The notes: generated from the letters alone by a model not told the origin. Positions 11,440 to 20,489 are shown, counted from the stretch's first letter. The stretch is DNA of 39,228 nt from an uncultured bacterium (GCA_937906635.1 CALCYP010000073.1:1-39228), one strand, 5' to 3'. A program made the numbers and translations.

Positions 11440-11745
11440 ATGATGAATATCGAACAAGAACAATTTTTAAACGATACCCTCGTTATGGCGGGATTTAATC
11501 CTGAAGAGGATGATTTTGATATGCTAAAGGAAGATATGCGTCCAATTTTAGAAGAATATATTGAACTTAATTTGTATAAGTTCTTAAACGAAGAACAAAG
11601 AGCGGAATACGATAAATTAAGGAAGGAAGATTGAGATTTAGACTTTTTTAAGGATAAAATTGCAAATTTTGATAACATTTTAGCAAGATTGTATATGGAT
11701 TGGCAAAAAGAATATTTAGCAAACTTTCAAGAAGATTCAGAATAA
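11440..11745 (+). CDS. Small acidic helical protein, 101 residues (paralog of 2959-3261)
   Basis: A strongly acidic, helical protein with a C-terminal tail ending in QEDSE. Segments MRPILEEYIELNLYKFLNEEQ and NFDNILARLYMDWQKEYL occupy the same places as the two helices of the 100-residue protein at 2959-3261, so I read them as paralogs that bracket the two giant genes. One UGA codon is read as Gly. The start could be either of two adjacent Met codons after an A-run, with no Shine-Dalgarno sequence. The gene ends the accessory block: a strong terminator follows at 11767. Function unknown. A DUF5663-like assignment is possible but unverified. Confidence 0.82.
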
Positions 11746-11766
11746 TAGTTAATAGTTATAAAATAT

Positions 11767-11799
11767 AAATCCTGTCACAATTACAGCAGGATTTTTTTT
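11767..11799 (+). terminator. Rho-independent terminator
   Basis: AAATCCTG and CAGGATTT form an 8-bp stem around a 12-base loop, followed by seven to eight T. It closes the accessory block 22 bases after the stop at 11745. Confidence 0.8.
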
Positions 11800-11881
11800 A
11801 TTTTTCCATCTTTACTTTACTTTTCAAAACATTATCATAAAAAGATGTAATCTATTGACTAGTGACTGATAGCTAGCGACT

Positions 11882-11906
11882 GAAAATTTTATGAAATAAA
11901 ATTTTC
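11882..11906. repeat. AT palindrome abutting the rlmE start codon
   Basis: GAAAATTTTAT-gaa-ATAAAATTTTC, a perfect 11-bp inverted repeat with a 3-base loop, two bases before the ATG at 11909. Near-identical palindromes lie just before ychF (13059-13083) and gatA (34701-34724). It may occlude or mark the start site, or be a dispersed palindrome. The stretch 11852-11881 before it (CTATTGACTAGTGACTGATAGC type) resembles 25249-25285. Confidence 0.75.
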
Positions 11907-11908
11907 CC

Positions 11909-12553
11909 ATGCACTGAATTTACAACCCATACGACTTCTATTTTAACAAAGCTAAACAAGAGTGATACAAAGCTCGTAGTGCTTTTAAGTTAGAAGAAAT
12001 TCAAGAAAAATTCAAAATAATAGACAAAAATACACACAAAGTACTCGATATTGGTTGTGCACCTGGAAGTTGGATGCAATATACTCATTCATTACTCCAA
12101 AAAATGAATGTAAAAGATTTTTCAATCATTTGATTTGATATCAAGGAAAGTACTGTAAATTTGCCAAATGTACATCCTTATGTCCAAGATATCACAAAAA
12201 TTGAAAAAGTTGAAAAAATATTACAAGACGAATGAATTATTCCTTATGATCCAGAAGTAAAAAATTCATGAGTAGACTTCATTCAGTCGGATATGGCACC
12301 AAATACAGTATGACATAAATCTGTAGATGCACTTCGTTCAGTATGATTGCTCGAAGAAACCTTGCGAATTTACAAAAAATATTTAAAACCAAATTGAAGA
12401 TTTGCTATCAAAATTTTTATGTGACCTGGATTCCAAGAATTTGTAGCAGATCTAAAACAACATTTTGGAGGTAAAAATATAAAAGTATTCAAACCAAAGG
12501 CTTGTCGTGCAATATCAAAAGAAACATACATAGTGAAAGTTACTAGTCTCTAA
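11909..12553 (+). CDS. rlmE: 23S rRNA (uridine-2'-O)-methyltransferase RlmE (FtsJ/RrmJ)
   Basis: FtsJ-family methyltransferase, 214 residues, close to the usual 205-210. In Escherichia coli it methylates the 2'-O of U2552 in the A-loop of 23S rRNA on the assembled large subunit, using S-adenosylmethionine. The K-D-K-E catalytic tetrad is visible: K21 in YKARSAFKL, D128 in SDMAP, K168 in IKIFMGPG and E205 in SKETYIV. The SAM-binding loop DIGCAPGSW lies around 46-54. Several glycines, including ones in VGHK and GPG, are UGA codons. The start is the ATG right after the palindrome at 11882-11906; the ATG inside that palindrome is followed by Lys and a stop. It lies after a terminator and before the GIY-YIG gene, so it is probably transcribed alone. 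Confidence 0.95.
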
Positions 12554-12567
12554 TTGTTGTTATTGTG

Positions 12568-12590
12568 TCATCCTGAACGAAGTGAAGGAT
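12568..12590 (+). repeat. Dispersed repeat copy A (CCTGAACGAAGTGAAGG type)
   Basis: TCATCCTGAACGAAGTGAAGGAT. Related copies are at 12949-12970 (same direction), 13005-13029 and 36684-36709 (reverse). This copy lies 27 bases upstream of the GIY-YIG gene. Confidence 0.8.
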
Positions 12591-12616
12591 ATAAATTTAT
12601 ATACGAAATTGTTTAT

Positions 12617-12901
12617 ATGAATACTTATTATGTTTATATATTGGCAACAAAAAATAATAAATTAGTTTATATTTGAGTTACAAATAATTTAGAAAGGAGA
12701 CTTTACGAGCATAAAAATAAAATAATTGAATGATTTACAAGTAAATATAATATAAATAAACTTGTATATTACGAAGAAACATCTAGTATAAAAGATGCGA
12801 TAGCTAGAGAAAAAGAATTAAAATGACGATTAAGAGTAAAGAAAAATAAGTTAATAGAATCTATGAATAAAGATTGGTGTGATTTGGCAGAAAATCGATA
12901 A
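12617..12901 (+). CDS. GIY-YIG nuclease domain protein (single-domain, YhbQ/UPF0213-like)
   Basis: 94 residues, a stand-alone GIY-YIG domain of about the usual 90-100 length. The first strand motif reads YYVYILAT (GIY equivalent), then LVYIGVTNNLERRLYEHK, with the YIG and the conserved Arg and His of the fold. KLVYYEE and AIAREKELKG follow, typical of this subfamily. The YIG glycine and the KG glycine are UGA codons. Single-domain members are thought to cut DNA, but their cellular job is mostly unknown. The gene sits between rlmE and ychF and is bracketed by copies of the CTGAACGAAGTGAAG repeat (12568-12590 before; 12931-12970 and 13005-13029 after), which suggests a small insert. No Shine-Dalgarno sequence is seen. 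Confidence 0.92.
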
Positions 12902-12930
12902 ATTATATTCATCTTTTCAATAATTACATG

Positions 12931-12970
12931 TCGTTCAGAATGCCTCGCCATTCTGAACGAAGTGAAGAAT
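12931..12970. repeat. Dispersed repeat copy B with perfect palindrome
   Basis: TCGTTCAGAATG (12931-12942) and CATTCTGAACGA (12949-12960) are a perfect 12-bp inverted repeat with a 6-base loop. The right arm continues as AGTGAAGAAT, the same repeat as copy A. It lies just downstream of the GIY-YIG gene. Confidence 0.82.
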
Positions 12971-13004
12971 ATAAAGTAAATGCTGGGATAAAGATTTTAA
13001 CTAT

Positions 13005-13029
13005 ATCCTTCGTTGCACTCAGGATGACA
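13005..13029 (-). repeat. Dispersed repeat copy C (inverted)
   Basis: ATCCTTCGTTGCACTCAGGATGACA is copy A read from the opposite strand with small changes. With copy A it encloses the GIY-YIG gene in an inverted arrangement. Confidence 0.78.
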
Positions 13030-13058
13030 TAGAATTCATTTAGAATGATAAATAATTA

Positions 13059-13083
13059 AAAAATTTTATTTCATAAAATTTTT
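13059..13083. repeat. AT palindrome abutting the ychF start codon
   Basis: AAAAATTTTAT-ttc-ATAAAATTTTT, an 11-bp inverted repeat with a 3-base loop, two bases before the ATG at 13086. Same element and same position as at rlmE and gatA. Confidence 0.75.
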
Positions 13084-13085
13084 CC

Positions 13086-14192
13086 ATGAAAATCTGAATA
13101 GTTTGATTACCAAATGTCTGAAAATCAACATTGTTTAATGCTCTGACAAATTCGTACTCTGCACCTGCAGAAAATTTTCCATTTTGTACAATCGAACCAA
13201 ATATTGGTATCGTAGATGTCAAAGATCCTAGAGTGGAAAAATTAGCAGAACTTTCAAATAGCAAGAAAACCGTTTTTGCAAATATTGAATTTGTAGATAT
13301 TGCCGGACTTGTCCGCTGAGCAGGGAAATGAGAATGACTTGGAAACCAATTTTTGGCAAACATCCGTGAAGTTGATGCAATTGTCCAAGTTCTTCGTTAT
13401 TTCAAAGATAGTGATGTTGTACATGTGGAATGAGAAGTTGATCCAGTTAGAGATGTAGAAATTATAAATTCAGAATTGGCTTTTTCAGATTTGGAAAGAA
13501 TAGATAGAATTTTGCCATGATTACAAAAAAGAGCACAAAGCACATGAGATAAATTTGTAAAAAGAGAGGCTGAAGTTTTGGCAAAAATACAAAAAACATT
13601 GGAAGAGTGAAAATTGGCAAATGCTATCAAAGATGAATTCACTCCAGATGATGAAAAAATGCTAAAAACATACTGATTCCTTACATTGAAACCATTTATC
13701 TATGCACTAAATGTATGACAAGACGATATAAAAAATAAAGAAGCAATTCAAGCAGAATTCCAGGCAAAATTGAACGCACCAGTTGTGATTGTTTGTGCAA
13801 AAATTGAATCTGAAATGATGTGAATGTCAAAAGAAGAAAAGCTCGAATTCCAGACAGAGCTTTTGGAAATTCAAGACAGTTCAAAAATACCGACATTGGA
13901 CGATTTGATTTGATTGGCCTTTGATACTGTAGGGCTTATGTACTATTTCACTACAGGAGAGAAAGAGACAAAAGCTTGGACAATCAAAAAATGATCCACA
14001 GCTCCACAAGCAGCTGGAGCAATTCATACAGATTTTGAGAGATGATTCATCAAAGCAGAAGTAATAAATTACGATGAATTTGTAGAATTGTGATCTTGGC
14101 CAAAAGCAAAAGAAAAGTGAAAAGTAAGACTTGAATGAAAAGACTATATCGTGCAAGATTGAGATATTATGATATTTAAATTTAATGTATAA
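13086..14192 (+). CDS. ychF: Redox-regulated ATPase / GTPase YchF (Obg family, OLA1 group)
   Basis: 368 residues, the normal size (about 363). YchF is a ribosome-associated P-loop NTPase that prefers ATP and is involved in translation and stress responses. The P-loop GLPNVGKST is at residues 7-15, with both glycines written UGA. NFPFCTIEPNIG is the switch I region, DIAGLVRGAGKGEGLGNQFL contains G3 and the family signature, and VVIVCAKIE is the G5 equivalent. The C-terminal TGS domain ends in RLEGKDYIVQDGDIMIFKFNV. At the G4 position, NVGQ replaces the usual NVNE, so the Glu typical of this ATP-preferring family is Gln. It is the clearest gene in the window for proving UGA as Gly. The start is fixed by the conserved N-terminus MKIGIVGLPN and follows an 11-bp palindrome. 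Confidence 0.97.
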
Positions 14193-14196
14193 TATA

Positions 14197-14224
14197 TTGA
14201 CTTTTGATAATATTTCTATATAAT
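14197..14224 (+). promoter_or_regulatory. Promoter for the small membrane protein gene
   Basis: TTGACT (14197-14202), 16-base spacer, TATAAT (14219-14224). The 5' leader contains a 6-bp hairpin (TCTGTT/AACAGA, 14229-14246). The gene starts at 14282. Confidence 0.7.
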
Positions 14225-14281
14225 AACTTCTGTTATTAAAAACAGATAAACCTAACATAAAAATAAAGAAAGGAATAATCT

Positions 14282-14518
14282 ATGGAAAAATGGAAAAAAC
14301 ATGTACTCATCGAAGGGATTGTCACATTGTTTGTTGCATCAATTTTGTTTTTCGCAGCTTACTTTGTGAAGTTACAGATTTTACTCTATCTCGGATCGTC
14401 TTTTTTTGGTGGTTCAATTGGCATTTTCTTGGGTTTGATTCAAGATTCTGTCGCTAGCCGTAGAAAAAATGAAAAAGAAGAGGTAGACTACGAATGAATA
14501 GATCAGAATGCAAATTAA
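14282..14518 (+). CDS. Small two-helix membrane protein, 78 residues
   Basis: A short basic N-terminus (MEKWKKHVLIEG) is followed by two hydrophobic segments at about residues 12-29 and 32-53 (LYLGSSFFGGSIGIFLGL). The tail is charged and probably cytoplasmic, ending in GIDQNAN. It is predicted to be an inner-membrane hairpin protein; no family is recognised. This is the only gene here with a fair Shine-Dalgarno sequence (AAGGA, eight bases before the ATG). It has its own promoter at 14197-14224 and terminator at 14517-14553, so it is a single-gene unit. Unlike its neighbours it has only one UGA codon and uses GGT/GGG/GGA for Gly, which might mean high expression or a different history. Confidence 0.85.
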
Positions 14519-14553
14519 GTGCTATTTTAGGGGTTCCTAGATAGCACTTTTTT
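14517..14553 (+). terminator. Rho-independent terminator overlapping the stop codon
   Basis: AAGTGCTA (14517-14524) and TAGCACTT (14542-14549) form an 8-bp stem followed by T residues. The left arm uses the last two bases of the TAA stop of the small membrane protein gene. Confidence 0.82.
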
Positions 14554-14590
14554 AAAGATTTTTTGCAAAAAAATTTTGGTCAATTTTTGC

Positions 14591-14620
14591 TTGACATTGA
14601 TATTTCAATAATTATATATT
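14591..14620 (+). promoter_or_regulatory. Promoter for the sigma-region-4-like gene
   Basis: TTGACA (14591-14596), 18-base spacer, TATATT (14615-14620). A 7-bp hairpin (AATGTAA/TTACATT, 14630-14647) lies near the 5' end of a leader of about 65 bases before the ATG at 14691. Confidence 0.65.
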
Positions 14621-14690
14621 ATTGTGTCAAATGTAAAAAATTACATTCGTGTTTCTATTATTGCTATTTTATACCTTAACCGGAAAATAA

Positions 14691-15779
14691 ATGAATTTCC
14701 ACGTAAAAATGGACGATAAAAAAATTAAGGTAGATATCGAGTCTACAAATTTAAAAGACATACTAATATACTGCAAACCAAAAGAGAGACTTGTCCTCAT
14801 GAAAAAGTTCGGATTAAACTGAGAAAAGTGAGTTCCTCTTCAAAGGATATGAAAGGAATACAATTTAACTAGGGAAAGAATTAGACAAATAGAAACACAA
14901 GCCCTTATGAGATTCAGGAGGTTGATCGTATGAAATCAGACATATATGGAGGTTTTGCAAGAAGCAAAAAAGATTTTGGATGCTCAATGATGATTTTTAG
15001 TAGAGGATTCGTTGGTATCTAAATTAGTAAACAAAGATATGTTTAAATTTACTAGAGAAGAATTGAAATTAATATTGATATCTGATTTCGATGTATCGTA
15101 TTTAAAGAGAAATAAATTCATATATAAATCGTTCTATTTGGAGCCTTTGTACGAAGATCTTTTGACTAAAATGACATTGTATATACAAGATTATTTCACA
15201 AAGAGATGATCTTCACAAGATATATATGAATTCATTGGATACCTAAAAGAAAATTTCTCAAAAGATTTCAAAGAGATAGCTTATCTAAAAAATGATTTGT
15301 TTTACATAAACTTCTTTGAGTCAATTAGAGATATGTCTGTATTTGATTGAAAGATTGGATTGCCAGAATTTGAAGATGTAAATCCAAAGACAATCAAATT
15401 AAAAATATTGTATACAATGAGGAGAATCAATAAACCAATTCATTATCAAGAACTACCTGCAAAAATTATGGAATGGTTCCCTCAAAAATCAGTGAAAATA
15501 AACACAGTTCACAACGAGTTGGTAAAAAATAATGATATATTTGTAAACTTATGATTATGAATTTACGGATTAAAAGAACGATGATATGAATGAGGACAGG
15601 TAAAAGATATCTTGGTCAGAATATTTGAAAAACATGGTAGAGCTATGAATGTAAAGGAATTGTGCAAAGAAATGTTGAAAGAGAAAATGGTTAGTCCAAA
15701 CACAGTTATGTTGAATTTACAGAAATATAAAGATTTGTTTGTTAGAGTAGAAAAGTGAGTTTATGATCTTAAAAAATAG
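14691..15779 (+). CDS. Sigma-70 region 4-like protein with C-terminal winged-helix (HARE-HTH-like) domains
   Basis: 362 residues. Residues about 30-80 match a sigma-70 region 4 helix-turn-helix: a UGA-encoded glycine stretch, then PLQRIGKEYNLTRERIRQIE and TQALMRFRRL, the recognition helix and tail of that fold. No region 2 is visible, so it cannot be a full sigma factor. Residues about 233-298 (IKLKILYTMRRINKPIHYQEL, later IYGLKE) and about 300-362 (ILVRIFEKHGRAMNVKELC, later VYDLKK) look like two tandem winged helices of the HARE-HTH type found in the RNA polymerase delta subunit. It probably binds DNA or RNA polymerase; the exact role is inferred. Start: ATG at 14691, with a second in-frame ATG at 14709. 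Bounded by its own promoter and terminator. Confidence 0.88.
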
Positions 15780-15803
15780 TTGGTAATAATATAAAATACA
15801 AAA

Positions 15804-15835
15804 AGATCGTGAGTCGAAAAGTTCACGATTTTTTT
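15804..15835 (+). terminator. Rho-independent terminator
   Basis: ATCGTGA (15806-15812) and TCACGAT (15823-15829) form a 7-bp stem with a 10-base loop and a run of seven T. It closes the sigma-region-4-like gene. Confidence 0.8.
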
Positions 15836-15858
15836 GATAAAAAACTTGTCATTTTCGA

Positions 15859-15934
15859 ATTTATGCCGCTATGCGGTATTTATGCTGCTATGCAGTATTT
15901 ATGCCGCTATGCAGTATTTATGCCGCTATGCGGT
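15859..15934. repeat. Four-copy 19-base tandem repeat
   Basis: Four copies of ATTTATGCCGCTATGCGGT with one or two base changes in the two middle copies. The outer copies contain the small hairpin CCGC-tat-GCGG. It lies between two converging genes. The remaining gap to 16005 holds TCTCACCCCATGGGTTCGAAATGACA, resembling the end of the CTGAACGAAG repeats; nothing else is seen. Confidence 0.85.
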
Positions 15935-16005
15935 ACGAATGTGAAAAATCCATCGTAATATATTTATAGATTTCTCACCCCATGGGTTCGAAATGACACA
16001 GGCTC

Positions 16006-17196
16006 TTATATTCCCATTAATCCCATAAAGAAAGATGGACTAGCTTGGAAAGCTAATACTAGTATTGAAATTATAAGCAAGATTCATCATTCAAGTCTAG
16101 TGAGTTTCCGACCTCTCCTCATCAACAGTACTACCAATAGCATTGTGAAAAATAATAGCAAAAATGAAAATGATGTATCTTGCATCAAATGTCATCGTCA
16201 CGTACAATCTCCAGAAGATAGCAGACAAATAGGCGTCAAAGTAATTGGAGTGATTGTGGCACTTATTCAGATAATTCAAAGTGTGTTAAAAATATTTGAT
16301 CATACTAAATTTCCGATTCACATATCGTATCTTTTTTTTAAAATTGATGTAATTGTAGTAGCTAATTCTGGTAAACTAGTTCCTGCTGCGATTATTGTGG
16401 CTCAGATAGCCCATTGCGACATTCAGAATATTTCTGCGATGTAAACAGCAGAATCTACCACTACATCTGATGATAATATTAAAAGTCATAGACTTGCTAG
16501 CAATTTACTTACATTTAATAACATTCAATTTGATCACTTTTTTTTCCGTACAAAGAGAGATAAAACAAATAAAACAACCAAGACACAAAGAAAAATTAGA
16601 TTAAATGTTCCGATTCAAAAAGATATATCAAATGATGCAGGCTCAGATCATACTGAGATATTTAACACAGAAAGTACTATGATACAGATCAATAAATAAA
16701 TGAAATTCTTTAATTTTGGAGCTGGCTCCTCTGTGTCTTCTTCAGTTGGTGCTTCTTTTTTTATCCATAAATATCAATTGTAAGCTACTAATAAGCAAAG
16801 TAAAAGTATTCCATTTCGTCTATAAACCTCTCCATTTCGTAACATTCAAAAAATCAAAGCTGTGATTATCAAAAGAAACAATCAATCTCTAAACACTAAT
16901 TTTTTTGGTATTAACACAGGCACAGCCAATGCTGAGATTCACAAAATAATTCATAAATTAAAAATATTTGATCAAATAATATTTCAAATTGATAATGATC
17001 AACTATCATTTATAGCAGCCATTGCTGATAGGAACAATTCTGGTGCAGATGTTCAAATAGCCAAAATTGTTAGTCCAATGAACAATGGAGACAATTTGAA
17101 ATATTTAGCGATTCTGACACTAGAATTTACTAATTTGTCTGCTGAGAATCATAGCAAGAATAATCAAACAATTAACAAAATAATGGCTCGAATCAT
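16006..17196 (-). CDS. Na+/Ca2+ exchanger family (CaCA) antiporter, YrbG-like
   Basis: 396 residues, longer than the usual 320-330. Both alpha repeats of the cation/Ca2+ antiporter family are clear. The first is LTILAIGTSAPELFLSAMAA then IIGSNIFNLGIILG; the second is GATIIAAGTSLPELATTI then GIGNLVGSNIFNTLGIIG. They hold the acidic GTS-PE residues that bind the cation and the GSN-FN motif. It should exchange Ca2+ for Na+ or H+ across the cytoplasmic membrane. The middle loop and helix between the repeats are about 70 residues longer than normal (VRKKKGSNGMLLN region). The start MIRAIILLIVGLFLLGFSAD aligns with the family N-terminus. Upstream, in frame, is a stop. It lies 71 bases after the TraG-like gene on the same strand and may share its transcript. 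Many glycines are UGA. Confidence 0.94.
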
Positions 17197-17267
17197 TTCA
17201 AAATTTATATATTTAAAATATATCACATTAAGCTTATTATTTTGTTATGTAAAAGCAATAGAAAAAT

Positions 17268-20200
17268 TTATTCATTAGTGTCTTGTGTATCTGGTTGAAC
17301 GGTGTTTGTTCAAGTATCATTATCTGTGTTTTCGGTATTGTCTTCATCGTCCTGGATTGTTCAACCGAGTCTTGCTCAGATTTCAGCATCAACAAATTCT
17401 CTCTTTCTTCAATATTTTTTTGCAGAATATTCTTTCAGAATTGGTACTATTTTATCGTTTTTATAGTCTTTTGTATAAATGGCATTCATACTAAATGGAC
17501 GAGTTGTCGCATTATCAATATTTAGTTTAATATATGCTTTATAGTTTGCAATTCATGTAATATCTCAAGCTCAAAGTACTGGTTGGTATTCTTTTTCCAA
17601 AAATTCTGCATCTGGAGCACCAACCTTGAATGACATCATTGTTCAGACGTTACCAAATACAGCTGATTTTACATCTCATTTTCATCATTCAGATTTATTC
17701 AAACCTTGTCCTGCTTCCAACTGTGCGATATATTGGTGAGCCATGATTAGACAGAGCCTATATTTTCTGGCCTCAGACAAGATGTCTGCAAATGTTCATG
17801 ATACGAAGTTTTGGAATTCATCGACATATAAATAAAAGTCTTTTCTGTCTTTCTCTGGCATTTTTGCACGTCCCATGGCTGCATTGTAAATTTTTGATAC
17901 CAAAATCATTCAAAGTAACTGAGCATTGATATCTCAGATCTTTCACTTTGATAAACTAATCAATAATATTTTTTGGTTATTCATGACATCTTCTATATTA
18001 AATGCTGATTTCGTCTGTCAAATGATATTCCTGATAAGTCTATTTGTATTAAATGATACGAATTTAGATGAAAAATATGGTATAATCTCTGCTTTTTCTC
18101 TATCTCACATGGCATTATATGTTTTTTCCCAGAAATTTCTTACAGTAGGATTTTTTACAAGTGAAGTTTTGTATTCTCTATATCATTCATCTGTAAATAA
18201 TCTTGTAATATCCAAAATTGTTGGTCTATCTTCAAAATCTTCCAATACTGTCAAACTTCAGTATTTAAAATATTCTTGAATACGAGGACCAAAAATCTCT
18301 GGACCAAACATTTTCAAAAATATTTCTGTAGCATCATTTACTGTCCTATCTGCTTCATCAATATTATTGATTTCATATAAATTTAATCACATTGGTCTAT
18401 CTTCATCTCATGCATCGAAAAAAATCACATCTTTTGCTCTTTCTTTTGGTACATAATGAAGAAGATCTTCTACCAAATCTCAGTGTGGATCAATTACACA
18501 TAATCAATCTCAATTCCACATATCTTGTCTTGCTAATGTCTGCAAAAATACTGATTTTCAGGTTCATGATTTTCAAATACAGTAATGATGTCTTGTCCTA
18601 TCTTCTCTTTTTATGTAGACTGGTGAATATTTGTTTCTGTAAATATTTACTCATAACAATATTCATTCTTTGAAAACTTTGTATCCGTACACTTCTTTTT
18701 GTTTTTGTTCTTTTACAAATTTATCTCAGTTCTTTTCTACTATTTCTTTTCAATCTAATTCTTCCTCTTTATATTTACTGATTGGTACCAGCTCATCTTC
18801 AGTGACTGTTTTTTTTCATACTGCTCGATGATTTTTATCTTCTTCCAATACTTTTGATAAATTTCATCATTTGTATTTTTCGGCTAGTTGTCCACTAATT
18901 ACATAGTCTGTAACACTATCTTGAGAAAATGTAGGTAAATTTGATGGTGCTGCTACTACTTTATACTGCATCCATTCAATAGAATTTGAACGATTATAAG
19001 TATAATCTGGGAGATGAAACAAAGACGTTAGCTCTCAAGTAGTAAATACATTTGATTTGTAAAATAAATTAGTTAGTCAATAACTAGCAGCTAACGACCA
19101 TAGTGGTTTAGACACAAATCATAAAAATGAAGCTTTGTTTACCAAATGTTCTAATTCATTTCAATATTCATCTGTATAGACACTGAATGCTCAGATTAAG
19201 TTTTCCATATTTGATTGGATTCTACTTTCTTCATCAGACGATGTTATCAAAATTAATCAAGATTCAAAAGCTGGACATCATGCTTCTTCTCACATATCAT
19301 TCAATGTGTCTTCTTGAGCTTTCACCATACGAACCATGGTAACATCATCAGCATTTTTTCATTTTGGTCATTCACCTGAAAACATGAGTTTAAAAAACTT
19401 TTTAAATCATGAAAAAATCTTTCATCAAATAGATGTTGGAGTAATGTCTAAATTTTTATATAATCTATCTATTTTTTTCTTGGCTTGTTCATTCCAATCG
19501 TCTCATAAAGGTTTAATATTTAGCATAACTGTTGCTGTGTCGTATTTTGATATGTTTCAAATAGCATCAATGATATTGTTTATAGGATCATCACTTAATT
19601 TTTTATATAATTTCAGTGTGTAAACATCATCTTTTTCCGTTTGTAATGGCATTATTTTATAATGTCTCTTTTTGAAAATGCGTGGTTCATTGACAATCTC
19701 TATTGAACTATCTGGATATTGTGCTCAAATAGATCATTCAATTAATGTTTTGTATTCTGGGTAACATCATATTATGAAATTTAATACTCCATCCACATAG
19801 TGATACATCAAAGTTATTCTTGGTTTTCTGAAAAATTTGTACATTAATTTATCTTTCCAATTTAGTTTTCATAATTTTTTTAGGTTTGTGTATACTTGAG
19901 ACATTCTTCATATTTTTTCTTTCATATCTTTTGCTATTTCTTTTGCTTGTTCGCGGTCTGTTTTACTATCTCATCTCGGTAATAATACTTTCATGTAAAT
20001 CATTCTACCATGATTTAAAAATGCATATCACCATCTAAAGCATCGTTTGCATATTTTTTTGATGATGCATAATAATAATATTATCAGTAGTATCATCAAA
20101 ACTCGATAAAAAAATCATTTTCATTCTTTTTTATTTGATATATTTGGAATAATAGGCGTTGTTTGGCTCGATTCTGTGCTTGCGGCATTATGTGCTTTTT

Positions 20201-20441
20201 GCTGGTTTATCTCAGATTCATCTGTCTGTTGTCCAGAAATTTGTCAGTTAATGTCAATGTTTTTGAGAAAATTATTTAATGCTATAGAACTTTTTCAAAA
20301 ATATGAAAAACATTCATCACTATTATTTCATCGAGCAATATTTTTTAAAGCTGATGGACTATCTCTTAGTGATTCGTTTGATATATACTGATTAGCTATA
20401 AGTTCTTCGCATTCTTGTTGTGTTATCATATTTTCACTCAT
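17268..20441 (-). CDS. TraG/VirD4-like conjugative coupling ATPase (TraM-recognition, DUF87-related)
   Basis: 1057 residues. An acidic soluble start (1-105) leads to one hydrophobic helix (about 108-125, LMILLIILLLCII) next to a Lys/Arg/Cys patch. A region of about 480 residues follows with no family assigned. The ATPase core begins at HHYCIGKSGTGKSVFLQT (Walker A about 620-630, all three Gly are UGA). It continues with VIDPHGDLVEDLLHYVPKER, DVIFFDAGDEDRP and the Walker B YLYVDEFQNF (about 868-876), then LSEARKYRLCLIMAHQYIAQL, the hallmark of VirD4/TraG-type motors. The acidic tail DTGTNTVQPDTQDTNE is disordered. Such proteins pump DNA or protein through type IV secretion channels. No VirB4 or relaxase is adjacent, so the substrate is unknown. 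It has its own promoter at 20462-20489. Confidence 0.93.
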
Positions 20442-20461
20442 AAATAAAAAAATACATATAT

Positions 20462-20489
20462 ATTATATGTAAAAATTTTTTATAGTCAA
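20462..20489 (-). promoter_or_regulatory. Promoter for the TraG/VirD4-like gene
   Basis: Leftward TTGACT (20484-20489), 16-base spacer, TATAAT (20462-20467), 20 bases before the ATG at 20441. Confidence 0.72.

Noticed and set aside
15859..15934. CRISPR or iteron origin
   Set aside because: The 19-base units are directly adjacent without spacers, and no replication initiator gene is seen.
16100..17278. Forward frames of 114 and 138 residues
   Set aside because: They lie opposite the clear Na+/Ca2+ antiporter motifs on the minus strand and resemble nothing.
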